Assembly (NCBI GenBank): GCA_902782225.1
Contig: CACZMF010000016.1
Span: 1-51,616, forward strand
Reading direction: 5' to 3'
DNA: 51,616 bases
DNA from: an uncultured Bacteroidia bacterium
GTDB taxonomy: Bacteria > Bacteroidota > Bacteroidia > Bacteroidales > UBA932
A program made the translations under genes and the position numbers. Each line of letters opens with the position of its first letter. Positions within the stretch are counted from its first letter, which is position 1. The notes under the pieces are model-generated. The model was given only the letters and a program-made list of their open reading frames with translations, was not told the origin of the DNA and searched no databases. Positions 7,990 to 16,651 of this stretch are shown piece after piece.

Positions 7990-8457
7990 ATGGCACAAAA
8001 GACCAATGCGGCAAGGCTGCTGGATGCTGCAGGAATCAGTTACTCGCTCGTCGAATACGCTGTCGATGAGGAGCATCTGGAGGCATCGCACGTGGCCGCG
8101 CAGTTGGGCGAAGACCTTGACCGCGTCTTCAAGACCCTGGTCCTGAGGGGCGACAAGACCGGCCCCTTCGTCTGTGTCATTCCCGGATCACTGGAGGTGG
8201 ACCTGAAAACCGCCGCCCGCATTTCCGGCAACAAGAACTGCGAAATGCTGCACGTCAAGGAGCTCCTGCCCCTGACCGGCTACATCCGCGGCGGCTGCTC
8301 GCCCATCGGCATGAAAAAGCCCTTTCCCACATTCATCCACGAAAGCGCCCTGCTCTACGACAGCATCTATGTGAGCGCCGGGATAAGGGGCCTGCAGATT
8401 TGCATAGCACCCCAGGACCTCATCCAGTTCATCAACGCAGACATTTATCCAATATGA
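7990..8457 (+). CDS. ybaK: Cys-tRNA(Pro)/Cys-tRNA(Cys) deacylase
   Basis: A 155-residue YbaK/EbsC-type aminoacyl-tRNA deacylase, which removes Cys wrongly attached to tRNA(Pro) in the cytoplasm. The family pattern is complete: NAARLLDAAGISY start, VFKTLVLRGDKTG (with the conserved Lys that is essential in bacterial YbaK), VCVIPGSLEVDLKTAAR, and IRGGCSPIGMKKPFPTFI followed by the YVSAGIRGLQICIAP end. Length is normal. The next gene starts 1 nt after the stop codon (TGATATG), so the two are co-transcribed and probably translationally coupled, though no functional link is evident. Confidence 0.93.
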   Translation: MAQKTNAARLLDAAGISYSLVEYAVDEEHLEASHVAAQLGEDLDRVFKTLVLRGDKTGPFVCVIPGSLEVDLKTAARISGNKNCEMLHVKELLPLTGYIRGGCSPIGMKKPFPTFIHESALLYDSIYVSAGIRGLQICIAPQDLIQFINADIYPI

Positions 8458-8458
8458 T

Positions 8459-9226
8459 ATGAAAAAGTTCATTTTAGCGGCTGCACTGCTGTTCGCCACC
8501 GCATTCAATGCGCTGGCTGACGACATCATCACAAGGATCAACGGCGAGGCCATAAAGGCCAGAGTGCTTGAAATCAACGATAATTCCGTGAGATTCAAAC
8601 GCATGGACAATCCCAACGGGCCCGACTACGTACTCCCTTTGTCAGAAATCAAGTCCATCCAATATGATAACGGAATCGTAGAAAACTACAGCGAGGCTCT
8701 TCCTGAGCAGGAGCGCTACACCGCCGAATCCTATGATGTACGCTACAAGGATATATCCTCCAGCTACAACCCGAGGGAATACAGGGAAAAGTTTGACGAC
8801 CCGTTCACTCCGGCCATATCCGGAATAGCATCATTCCTAATCCCGGGCCTCGGGCAGTGCATCGACAATGAATGGGGACGGGGCCTGGGGATCTTCACCG
8901 CCAACATCGGCTTTTCCCTCCTGGAGCTCACGGAAGCGTCGCTGATGTTCTACGCTGCTGCGGACGGATCTTCCTACTACAGGGATAACGGCCTGACATC
9001 CAGGCAGTCAAATGCACTGATGGGAGCATCATTCTGCGCGGCACTCATCACGGGTGCCGCCCACCTTGCCTTCAATATCTGGAACATCTGCGATGCTGTC
9101 AACATCGCAAAGGTCAAGAACATGTACTATCAGGACATCCACCTGACGCCGCAGGTGGCATTCGCTCCATCCGCCGCCAGCGGCCTCCAGCCCACCGCCG
9201 GGCTGAGCCTGACAGTCCGGTTCTGA
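8459..9226 (+). CDS. Exported/membrane protein with N-terminal beta domain, function unknown
   Basis: 255 residues. A signal peptide (about 1-20, ending in NALA) precedes a small beta domain (21-75: DIITRINGEAIKARVLEINDNSVRFKRMDN, then LPLSEIKSIQYDNG) of a kind common in Bacteroidota exported proteins. A linker follows, then a membrane part with the PAISGIASFLIPGLGQ motif (about 118-133) seen in DUF5683/TM2-like proteins, and two or three further hydrophobic helices between about 140 and 220. The end, LSLTVRF, finishes in Phe. The function is not known to me. The gene is coupled to ybaK, and its stop codon is 1 nt from the stop of the convergent vanX-like gene. Confidence 0.75.
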   Translation: MKKFILAAALLFATAFNALADDIITRINGEAIKARVLEINDNSVRFKRMDNPNGPDYVLPLSEIKSIQYDNGIVENYSEALPEQERYTAESYDVRYKDISSSYNPREYREKFDDPFTPAISGIASFLIPGLGQCIDNEWGRGLGIFTANIGFSLLELTEASLMFYAAADGSSYYRDNGLTSRQSNALMGASFCAALITGAAHLAFNIWNICDAVNIAKVKNMYYQDIHLTPQVAFAPSAASGLQPTAGLSLTVRF

Positions 9227-9227
9227 G

Positions 9228-9950
9228 CTACTTCAGGTCCACGACCGGGAAGGTGAAATAGGTGTCGGGGAAAGGCTCGCCGACAAGGGTAAAGTGCCAC
9301 CACTCGCTGTCCAGGGGCTTGAAGCCGTGGCTCAGCATAACCTCCCGGAGAAGCATGCGATTGGCGAACTGCTCGGCAGTGATGCCTTCTGCGCCGGTAT
9401 ACTCCCCCGTCTGGGGATTTCCGCCGTAATCGGGATGGCTCTCGATGCCGAACCAGTCGAAGCCGGACCCCATGTCGACATCTTTTCCGCCTAACATGTC
9501 AAACAGAGTCAAATCCACAGTGGAGCCCCTCGTGTGGCCGGATTTTTCCATAATATACTCCTGCTCGAAAAGGACGCTCTTGTCCACGTCGGGATAGAAA
9601 CAGCGCTTAAGCAGGGTATCCTGCAGGTCTGCCGCCCAGCGGACGAAATGATCCACGGCGCACTGCGGCCTGTAGGCGTCATATATCTTCAGGCGATAGC
9701 CCTTCCCAAGCATCTCGTCGCTTACCACCTTCAGGCTGTCCGCGGCCTGGCGGGTCAGAATGGCCGTCGGCTGATTGTAGCCGTCAATCCTTGTGCCCAC
9801 GAAATTGAAGCTGCTGTAGTAGCGTATCTCCAGGATGCAATCGGGGATCACGTCGGGGATGTTCACGAAAGCGCTGCTGTCGGCAGTAGGGTCGGTTTTG
9901 CACCCGACAAGGGCGCACAGCATCAGGAAAAGAGGATATAACTTTTTCAT
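9228..9950 (-). CDS. D-alanyl-D-alanine dipeptidase (M15D, VanX/DdpX type), lipoprotein
   Basis: A 240-residue zinc dipeptidase of the VanX/DdpX family. The zinc motif SGHTRGSTVD (SxHxxGxxxD) and the later EWWHF supply the two His, one Asp and the catalytic Glu; DAYRP carries the conserved Arg. The signal MKKLYPLFLMLCALVGC ends in a lipobox Cys17, so the enzyme should be membrane-anchored on the outside. There it would recycle D-Ala-D-Ala from cell-wall turnover rather than give vancomycin resistance, since no vanHA genes are near. ATG 9950 is used; a GTG two codons upstream is the alternative. It starts 2 nt after the upstream M28 stop, so the two form an operon. Confidence 0.9.
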   Translation of the reverse strand: MKKLYPLFLMLCALVGCKTDPTADSSAFVNIPDVIPDCILEIRYYSSFNFVGTRIDGYNQPTAILTRQAADSLKVVSDEMLGKGYRLKIYDAYRPQCAVDHFVRWAADLQDTLLKRCFYPDVDKSVLFEQEYIMEKSGHTRGSTVDLTLFDMLGGKDVDMGSGFDWFGIESHPDYGGNPQTGEYTGAEGITAEQFANRMLLREVMLSHGFKPLDSEWWHFTLVGEPFPDTYFTFPVVDLK

Positions 9951-9952
9951 AT

Positions 9953-10798
9953 TCACAATTTTGCAAGCCAGTTCAAAATCAGCTCAGCACGCCTCTGGAG
10001 CACGTCATAATCGAGCGTAGAGGCAGTATCTTCCGCCTTGTTGGTGTTCATCGTGATGCCGGAAGTGAACATCACGGCAGGGACGCCCTTCTTCAGGAAA
10101 GGGGCCTGGTCGGAAATCTTAGTGTAGAAATAATCCGTGAAGCCCTTGCTGCGGTAGTAGTCGTAGTAGAGGCGCAGTCCGGGCCCGGCATTGGCGGCTT
10201 CCAATTGCTTCTCGAAGGGTTTGCCTCCGAGGGCGATCAGGAAATCGGGGCGGTACTTGTTGGGAGGCGCGAGTGTACTACCCACAGTGTCGAGATTGAC
10301 GACCAGCGACAGCTTGTAGGGCAGGCCGGCAAAAGCAACGGCTCCCGCCATCTTCTCCGAGTAGGCGTCCAGCGCTGCGAAGATGAAATTACCGCCGCCT
10401 GCCTTCAGCTCCTCAGCAAGATACAGCAGGACCGCCACGCCCGAAGCATTGGCGTCCGCCCCGGGATAGACGGTGCCCTCGATAGTGCCCAGGCCGTCGT
10501 AGTGCGCGCACACGAGAGTGTATTTTTCGGAACGCGGATTACCCTTGCAAACGGCATAGACATTGCGTCCCAGGCCCCTGGAAGTGGGAAAACACTGGTA
10601 GCGGACATCATAGCCGCACTGCTGCAGGCGCCGGGTCAGATAGAACGAAGCCTCGGCCCCGCCGCGGGCAGCGTGTCCCCTGCCCTCCAGCAGAGGATCG
10701 GCAAGATGCTCGAGGTCTTCCCTGATTCCGGCAAAAGAGGGCAGGGAGACCAGCAGCGAGGATGCAAACGCGGCAAATATTTTGACGACAAGCTTCAA
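9953..10798 (-). CDS. M28-like peptidase homologue, probably degenerate active site
   Basis: 281 residues with an exported M28 (aminopeptidase-like) fold. The start is taken as TTG at 10798, giving MKLVVKIFAAFASSLLVSLPSFAG as a clean signal peptide 26 nt below the -7 box; longer versions would run upstream through the promoter. Recognisable metal-site segments are CAHYDGLG (first His), PGADANASG (bridging Asp region), and VVNLDTVG (Asp ligand). However, the catalytic Glu-Glu pair is replaced by Ser-Glu in DAYSEKMAG, and the final zinc His is not evident in FTSGITMNTNKAEDT. It may be a pseudoenzyme or a divergent subfamily. It forms an operon with the VanX-like gene, which suggests wall-peptide processing (inference). 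Confidence 0.75.
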   Translation of the reverse strand: MKLVVKIFAAFASSLLVSLPSFAGIREDLEHLADPLLEGRGHAARGGAEASFYLTRRLQQCGYDVRYQCFPTSRGLGRNVYAVCKGNPRSEKYTLVCAHYDGLGTIEGTVYPGADANASGVAVLLYLAEELKAGGGNFIFAALDAYSEKMAGAVAFAGLPYKLSLVVNLDTVGSTLAPPNKYRPDFLIALGGKPFEKQLEAANAGPGLRLYYDYYRSKGFTDYFYTKISDQAPFLKKGVPAVMFTSGITMNTNKAEDTASTLDYDVLQRRAELILNWLAKL

Positions 10799-10816
10799 TT
10801 CGGCACGATAAATGAT

Positions 10817-10824
10817 TATCTTTG
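10817..10824 (+). promoter_or_regulatory. -7 box of the TPR gene (TATCTTTG)
   Basis: A full TAnnTTTG match, ending 8 nt before the GTG start at 10833. It touches, base to base, the minus-strand -7 box of the M28 gene; together they read TATCTTTGCAAATGTA. Confidence 0.65.
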
Positions 10825-10854
10825 CAAATGTAGTGAAAAAGTTTCTCCCTGCAA
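10825..10854 (-). promoter_or_regulatory. Promoter of the M28-vanX operon (-33 TTG, -7 TACATTTG)
   Basis: On minus: TTG at 10854-10852, a 19-bp spacer, TACATTTG at 10832-10825. The -33 element lies inside the TPR coding sequence and the -7 abuts the opposite promoter's -7, so both promoters cannot be melted at once. Confidence 0.65.
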
Positions 10855-12875
10855 TAGCGCTGCTGCTCGCTTTCGCCCGTCCCGCCCTCGCCCAGTACGA
10901 CAAGGACGTGTTCAGCATGCGCGGCCGCATCTCGCTGCAGGACGGCAAGTACAGCCAGGCCATAGAGCACTTCAACATCCTCGCCCGCCTCGACTCCACC
11001 GACTACTGGTGCTTTTTCTACAGGGGCATAGCCAAATACAACCTCGGCGATGTCCGCGGCGCCCAGGCCGACTTCAACCGCTCCGTGCGGCTCAACCCCG
11101 TGTTCACCAACGGATACCACTATCGTGCCATCACGGAAAGCCGCACCGGCAACTACGAAAAAGCCTTCGACGACTTCGACAAGGCAATCAGCCTGCGCCC
11201 CGGTTTCATAGGGCTCTACTACAGCCGCGGAGTGACCAATTTCCTTGCCCAGCGCTTCCAGGAGGCCGTTTCCGATTTCAACCGCTACATAGCGAAGGAA
11301 GCCAAGGACCCCTCGGCCTACCTGAACCGCGGCGCCTCCTACCTTTTCCTGGGCGACACCCTCAAGGCGATGGACGACTACAACAAGGCCATCAAACTGG
11401 ACCGTTTCGAACCTGAGTGCTACGTGCGCCGGGGCCGTCTCTTCGCCGCCCAGGAGCGTTTTCCGGAGGCAGTGCAGGACATGTCCAAGGCCATAGAACT
11501 GGACAGCACCAACACCTTCGCCTATTTCAACAGGGCCCTGCTCCACTATGAGCTCCACGACTACAACGCCGCCATGCGCGACCTGAACCGCGTGCTCAAG
11601 GACGAGCCCGGCAATGCCCTCACCCTCTACAACAGGTCGCTGCTCTACGCCCAGGTTGGCGACTATATGAGCGCCCTCGAGGACATGGACCACGTGATCA
11701 ACATCAACCCGCGCAACGTCCTCGCCTACTTCAACCGTGCTGCAATCTTCATGGAGATGGGGCGCTACCGTGATGCCCTCTCCGACTACGACCGGGCCAT
11801 CGAACTGTATCCCGATTTTGCAAAGGCCTACCTGAACCGCTCCTACGTGGAGAACCGCCTCGGGATGATGAAGGAGTCCCGTGCCGACTACAAGACAGCC
11901 CAGCGCAAGGTCGGGGAGTACCGGGCCAAGAACGCCAGCGGCGAAGCATCTTTCGCCGACACGACGAAGAAATACAACGCCCTGCTTGCCCTGGACGCCG
12001 ATTTTGCAAAGAAGGACTTCGACAACGAACTTCTCCAGCACCGCGACATCGACATCCGCCTGCGGCCGCTGTTCAAGTTCAAGCTGGCCGCGCAAAGGGA
12101 AGCCCGGAACGTAGCCCTCAGCGACCGCTATGAGAATCTGCTTCTCGACCGTTTCACCGATTCTGTGCCGGTGCCCGTGGTCGTGTCGAACAGCGACAGC
12201 CTGGTCACGCTCAGGCTCGTCCGTTCCCTCTCGTCCGTGCTGGCGGGCGACAACAGCAGCGGCGCCGGGAAAGTGACCCTGTCCCCTTCCGAGACCTTCT
12301 TCATCAAGGGAATCTACGACGTGCAGCAGAAGAACTACACCGGAGCCCTCGGCTGGTTCGACAAGGCGGTGTCCGCGGCAGAGAGCGATGCCGAACGGGA
12401 CCGCTACTCACGGTATTACAAAGCGTTCTACCTGATGAACAGGGGTGTGCTGCGTGCTGAAATGATAGAATTCATCGCCTCCCTGGAGGGCAACGTGCAG
12501 ACCCTCGCGATGGACGACAAGGGTGCCACCAGGGCACGTGTCTCCGACCGCGTGGCGCGCACATACGACTATTCCGAAGCAATCGAGGACATGCAGGCAG
12601 CCACCGAACTGGTGCCCGACATTCCATACCTCTACTACAACCTGGGCAACCTCTATTGCCTGAGCGGCGAGATGGTGGAAGCCATAGACGGCTACACCCA
12701 GGCAATCAAGCTCTACCCTTCGATGGGCGATGCCTATTTCAACCGCGGGCTCGTGCTTATCTACGTAAAGGACAAGGAGAAAGGCTGCATCGACCTCTCG
12801 CTTGCCGGTTCCCTTGGCATAAAGGATGCCTACGGGGTCATCGAAAAGTACTGCAAGGACGATGAGCAGCGTTAG
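10833..12875 (+). CDS. Exported tetratricopeptide repeat protein
   Basis: 680 residues. I choose GTG at 10833, which gives the signal MKKFLPAIALLLAFARPALAQ; an ATG 21 nt upstream falls inside the -7 box and cannot be on the transcript. From about residue 25 to 360 there are some nine to ten consecutive TPR units (repeated forms of A-YLNRG-S-LFLGD-LKAMDDYNKAIKLDP), and two more at about 585-660 (YYNLGNLYCLSGEMVEAIDGYTQAIKLYPSMGDAYFNRGL). A charged region in between (about 365-500) is less regular. It probably serves as a periplasmic scaffold; the partner is unknown. It overlaps the next gene by 14 nt. Confidence 0.9.
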   Translation: MKKFLPAIALLLAFARPALAQYDKDVFSMRGRISLQDGKYSQAIEHFNILARLDSTDYWCFFYRGIAKYNLGDVRGAQADFNRSVRLNPVFTNGYHYRAITESRTGNYEKAFDDFDKAISLRPGFIGLYYSRGVTNFLAQRFQEAVSDFNRYIAKEAKDPSAYLNRGASYLFLGDTLKAMDDYNKAIKLDRFEPECYVRRGRLFAAQERFPEAVQDMSKAIELDSTNTFAYFNRALLHYELHDYNAAMRDLNRVLKDEPGNALTLYNRSLLYAQVGDYMSALEDMDHVININPRNVLAYFNRAAIFMEMGRYRDALSDYDRAIELYPDFAKAYLNRSYVENRLGMMKESRADYKTAQRKVGEYRAKNASGEASFADTTKKYNALLALDADFAKKDFDNELLQHRDIDIRLRPLFKFKLAAQREARNVALSDRYENLLLDRFTDSVPVPVVVSNSDSLVTLRLVRSLSSVLAGDNSSGAGKVTLSPSETFFIKGIYDVQQKNYTGALGWFDKAVSAAESDAERDRYSRYYKAFYLMNRGVLRAEMIEFIASLEGNVQTLAMDDKGATRARVSDRVARTYDYSEAIEDMQAATELVPDIPYLYYNLGNLYCLSGEMVEAIDGYTQAIKLYPSMGDAYFNRGLVLIYVKDKEKGCIDLSLAGSLGIKDAYGVIEKYCKDDEQR

Positions 12876-13674
12876 GTTCAAGTCTTTTTCATCCGGAAGC
12901 TGCGGCAACTGCTACTTCCTCGGCCTCTTTCCTGAAGAGGGCCGCCGCTGCGAGGCCGGAATCATCATAGATGCGGGAGTCAGCCCCCGCCGGCTCAAAA
13001 AGGAAATGCAGGCTGACGGCCTTTGCTTCGACGACTTCAGCGCCGTGCTGGTGACCCATGACCACATGGACCACATACGGTCCCTCGGCTCATTCTGCAA
13101 GCACATAGGCAAGCCCGTCTGGGCCACGGAGAACCTCCATCGTGCACTGTCCCGCCACAGCATGACCCGGGGGCAGGTCACCGACTACCGTATGCCGATG
13201 GAGGAAAACCGCTGGAACGATGTGGTGCCCGGACGCATCAGGGCGCGCTACTTCGTGGTGCCGCACGATGCCAGCGAGACGGTCGGCTACGCTATCCTTC
13301 TGGACGACTACAAATTCGTCATAATGACCGACATAGGACGGATGACGGACGAAGCGCTTAACTGGGCGCGCCAGGCGGATACGGTGGTGATAGAAAGCAA
13401 CTACGACCCTGAAATGCTGCGCATCGGCCCCTACCCTCCGGACCTCCAGAAACGCATCCGCAACGGTCACGGCCACCTGTCAAATCCAGAATGCGCCGAA
13501 GCAATAAGGGAATTCAACCACGAAGGACTCGCCCACATTTTCCTCTGCCACCTCAGCGAGCACAACAACACCCCGGAGCTCGCCTACAAGGAGAGCCTGC
13601 CTTTCGCCGGCTCCGCTTCGCTTGCGCCGCTTCCGCGCCAGACCGCTTCCCCGCTGATTATACTGCGTCCCTGA
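12862..13674 (+). CDS. MBL-fold metallohydrolase (WalJ/YycJ-like)
   Basis: 270 residues with the metal motif HDHMDH at 66-71 (HxHxDH), preceded by GSCGNCYFL and GIIIDAGVS. Further ligands are likely in VVPHDASETVGYAI and MTDIGRM, and in the C-terminal FLCHLSEHNN. The order fits the WalJ/YycJ/Vic-X subfamily, cytoplasmic single-domain nucleases or phosphodiesterases implicated in coordination of division with replication. The ATG at 12862 is inside the end of the TPR gene (14-nt overlap). Its last 17 nt overlap, tail to tail, the convergent golvesin-domain gene. Confidence 0.88.
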   Translation: MSSVRFKSFSSGSCGNCYFLGLFPEEGRRCEAGIIIDAGVSPRRLKKEMQADGLCFDDFSAVLVTHDHMDHIRSLGSFCKHIGKPVWATENLHRALSRHSMTRGQVTDYRMPMEENRWNDVVPGRIRARYFVVPHDASETVGYAILLDDYKFVIMTDIGRMTDEALNWARQADTVVIESNYDPEMLRIGPYPPDLQKRIRNGHGHLSNPECAEAIREFNHEGLAHIFLCHLSEHNNTPELAYKESLPFAGSASLAPLPRQTASPLIILRP

Positions 13675-16651
13675 ACGGAACGCGAAGGTCGGAAGGAGTA
13701 AAATAAAGGAAACCGAACTGATAACTTCCCGGGCCGTCGGCATTGCCGTACAGGCCGAAGAATTCCAGAGCCCCGCGTATCAGGCGGTCCCGGTCGGGAT
13801 CGTGCTTCAGGCACTCCAAAGGCACCCCGAAAGACACCACCCTATGTGTATCTGTGCGGTATCGCACGGCCGCAGGGACACCAGAACTGCCGTAACGAAG
13901 CCAAACTGAACCGCCTGAATCAGCGGCGGTTATGCCATCAGGATCAGGCACAGCGTAGCATTCCGGATTCAGTTCCCGGTAGAAAGGCATATCAGCTATC
14001 AGGCCCACGTTGGTGCCGTGCGAGGTCACGAACCGGTAACCCAGAACCTTCCGGACAAACTCCTGCGTGCGGGCAACGGACACACTGTCCTGTTTCACCC
14101 CATACACATTTCCCCACACATCGGTTGCAATCCTGGAGCCGGACACTATCACGTTACCGCCCCTGCGTGTCCAGGCGCCAAGCGCCTCCTGCAGATTATC
14201 CGGGAACACGCTGAAACGGGCGGGATACACTCCACGGCCCGATTTGGTGGACAGCTGGGCCCCGCAGATGAGGTCCAGGGTGCGGTAGGTGGCAGAAAGC
14301 GTGGTGTCGGCGCAGAAAGCCTCGGCCGACATGGAGCAGAACGGGAAACCGAGCCGCAGCACGGAGGCGCCGTGGACAGAGGGATAATCGAAAGTGTTGC
14401 CCGCCACCAGCTGGCCTGCCCTGTCGGTGAAGGAGCCTCCGAAGCCGGGAGCATCGTCGCTCTCCCATTTCAGCGGACGCGTGAACTCGTAGTTCTCGCC
14501 TATATAAGTGATATCCCGCACGTAAGGCATGCCATTGTCCAGCCTGGATTCGAATCCGGCATACTCCGGAGTATCAATCCAGGCGGGCGCCGCGACCCTG
14601 TCGAAATTATTGACTATCAGAATTGTGCTTCCCTTCTTCCGGAGCGGCACTCCGACCGACAGCACCTCCGAGGGGAAGCTGCAACCGCCGTCGTTCCAGG
14701 CAACTACCTTATAGGAATACAGGTGTCCGGGCTCTATCTGCATATAAGCCACCGGATCAGTGACGCTGACCCCCTCGTCGAAGGCGCCGTCGTCGATTCT
14801 GGTGAATACCGTGTAGCCTTTTGACTTGGCCGTGGGCTCCAGAAGGTCGATAGCCGGCTCCCAGCGCAGGACGGCGGACGTGTCGCTTTCCAGGGTGGCG
14901 GAGAAGGCATGCACCGGAAGGGGCTGCACGGTGTAATTCACGCCGTAGCGGGCAGCGAGATACTTCAGCATGCCCTTATATACGGCACGGCTGGCATTGA
15001 AGCGGAACGACGGGTCAAGCCCGTACTTCATATCCGCAAAGTTCTGGTGCGAAAGCAGTTCCAGAAGCATCGACGGGAAGTCGGGAGTGCGGGATTCGCT
15101 GTAGGAACGGTCCCACAGCTGGCGCCGCTGCCAGGCCGGCTCGAATCCCACGCGCAGGTCTTCAACTATCTGCGTCTGCACGAAATCGGCATAGGTGCGG
15201 GAAGTCATGCGCTCGCCCCCGTCGGTGAATTTCTTGGAGTTCTCGCACTTGAGCGTGTAGATGGAAAGCGTACCCACGATGCTGTCGTTGGGGGTGACTC
15301 CGGCATCTGTGTGGAAAGCCAGCGAGCAGTCGAAAGGTATCCCCTTCTTGTCCTTCATCATGTTGGCCCAGGGTCCGCGGGTCGCATAGTCATTGGTGTA
15401 GTCCGTTTCCCAGGCCCTCAGGGTGCTGTCCGCACCTGCCCAGGGCATCCAGTAGGATGCGCCTTCGGCGAAGGCCGGCATCCCGGACACGCGTCCGCCC
15501 CTGCGTATCTTGCCCATTCCGCCCCCGAAGCGCACGGCATCTGCGGTGACGGTCTCACCGCCGCCGCCCTTGTTGTCCAGTTCCACGTAGCCGTCGGAAC
15601 CGGGAGCGAACTCGAAGGTGCCCAGGTATATCCAGGTGCCGCCGCCCTTGCGCTGGTCCACCAGGAACTCGGTATCGCCTCCAAGGTGATGCACCTTGTA
15701 GCGCGCCGACCTGGTGTTGGTCTTTAGGTAGAGGTAGCTCACATAGACTGCGTAGGAGCCCCTTTCCGGGATGGTCGGGGTCCAGCGGGCGAAGGAAGAC
15801 GGGGTCACGCTGCAGGAGGCCTTGCGCGCTGTGCCCATGCGGAAAGGATTGTCGGTGATTTCGTACTCCTGCTTGAGGTCGGCAAAGCCGGTGCCGGCAT
15901 CTTCCCACTGGCCCTTTTCCGTATATTCACCGTGGGTGCGGACGGTCATCGACGGCTCGCGCACGAAGCATGAATCGTTGTCGCAGACCACTTCGCGGCG
16001 CTGGACGTCGCGCTCACGCGGAGTCAGCACGCAGGCGCCCGCATTCTCAAGCATTGGGATAAGGTACTGAAGCACATAGCTTTGCGTGTACATATCCTCG
16101 ACTGTACGATGGAGGGTGGCGCGCTGCCAGCGCCATAGATCCTGCTGTTCGTTGTAGTAGAGGCCGTGGCTCTGCCAGACCACTATGTGGCGGCCGCTGA
16201 GGCCGCGCGTGATGCGCCTTGCCCCTTCGCGCCGCACGAGCGGAATGCGGGCCGAAGGCTTGATGGCATATCGGAAGGAGGCCGGCTTGCCGTCGCGCCC
16301 AAGCTTGGGTGTCTCAAGATCCTCAAGCCTGCAGCCAGCCGTCATATACGAACCCACTGTATGCCCCTGCAGGCACTTTTCGCCTTCTTTGTTGAATTCC
16401 CCGAGGAACCAGAGTATGTCGTCGTTGTGCCAGGGATAGTCGGCCAGGGCGTTGCTGAAATACAGGTCCAGGGACTCTCCCCTCATGTAGACCTTCTCCA
16501 GGCTGACTGCCGACTTGACGTGGAACCGGCGGTTGCAACGGGCGGTCAGGGTGTCGCACACCACCTTGAAATCGGCGGCACGCGGGATACCCTGCGCGTG
16601 CAAAGGCGCGAAGGCAAGCAGCAAACTCAACGACAACAACAACTTACGCAT
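13658..16651 (-). CDS. Large exported golvesin-domain protein (amidase-like, often named xanthan lyase)
   Basis: 997 residues with a signal peptide ending AFAPLHAQ. Order of parts: N-terminal domain (about 22-150); an amidase-like first half (HIVVWQSHGLYYNEQQDLWRW..ENAGACVLTPRERD, about 154-215); a golvesin C-terminal-like beta domain with a glycine-rich end (about 250-375); an amidase-like second half with AFHTDAG (about 445-451) and LELLSHQN (about 530-537); a fibronectin-III-like stretch (about 580-668); and a 320-residue C-terminal domain. Similar Bacteroidales proteins are labelled xanthan lyase, but the AFHTDAG and SHQN pieces recall N-acetylmuramoyl-L-alanine amidases, so peptidoglycan is a plausible substrate. 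It is the last gene of the 16-gene minus-strand run and overlaps vanZ by 8 nt. Confidence 0.75.
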   Translation of the reverse strand: MRKLLLSLSLLLAFAPLHAQGIPRAADFKVVCDTLTARCNRRFHVKSAVSLEKVYMRGESLDLYFSNALADYPWHNDDILWFLGEFNKEGEKCLQGHTVGSYMTAGCRLEDLETPKLGRDGKPASFRYAIKPSARIPLVRREGARRITRGLSGRHIVVWQSHGLYYNEQQDLWRWQRATLHRTVEDMYTQSYVLQYLIPMLENAGACVLTPRERDVQRREVVCDNDSCFVREPSMTVRTHGEYTEKGQWEDAGTGFADLKQEYEITDNPFRMGTARKASCSVTPSSFARWTPTIPERGSYAVYVSYLYLKTNTRSARYKVHHLGGDTEFLVDQRKGGGTWIYLGTFEFAPGSDGYVELDNKGGGGETVTADAVRFGGGMGKIRRGGRVSGMPAFAEGASYWMPWAGADSTLRAWETDYTNDYATRGPWANMMKDKKGIPFDCSLAFHTDAGVTPNDSIVGTLSIYTLKCENSKKFTDGGERMTSRTYADFVQTQIVEDLRVGFEPAWQRRQLWDRSYSESRTPDFPSMLLELLSHQNFADMKYGLDPSFRFNASRAVYKGMLKYLAARYGVNYTVQPLPVHAFSATLESDTSAVLRWEPAIDLLEPTAKSKGYTVFTRIDDGAFDEGVSVTDPVAYMQIEPGHLYSYKVVAWNDGGCSFPSEVLSVGVPLRKKGSTILIVNNFDRVAAPAWIDTPEYAGFESRLDNGMPYVRDITYIGENYEFTRPLKWESDDAPGFGGSFTDRAGQLVAGNTFDYPSVHGASVLRLGFPFCSMSAEAFCADTTLSATYRTLDLICGAQLSTKSGRGVYPARFSVFPDNLQEALGAWTRRGGNVIVSGSRIATDVWGNVYGVKQDSVSVARTQEFVRKVLGYRFVTSHGTNVGLIADMPFYRELNPECYAVPDPDGITAADSGGSVWLRYGSSGVPAAVRYRTDTHRVVSFGVPLECLKHDPDRDRLIRGALEFFGLYGNADGPGSYQFGFLYFTPSDLRVPFRDAV

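Noticed and set aside
9228-9950. Vancomycin resistance determinant (VanX)
   Set aside because: No vanH, vanA/B or vanRS genes accompany it; a lipoprotein D-Ala-D-Ala dipeptidase in a Gram-negative fits wall recycling, and the VanZ-like gene 7 kb away is unlinked.
10799-10999. Extended N-terminus for the M28-like protein up to 10999
   Set aside because: It would lie in the TPR coding region upstream of the -7 box and lacks a signal peptide at its beginning.
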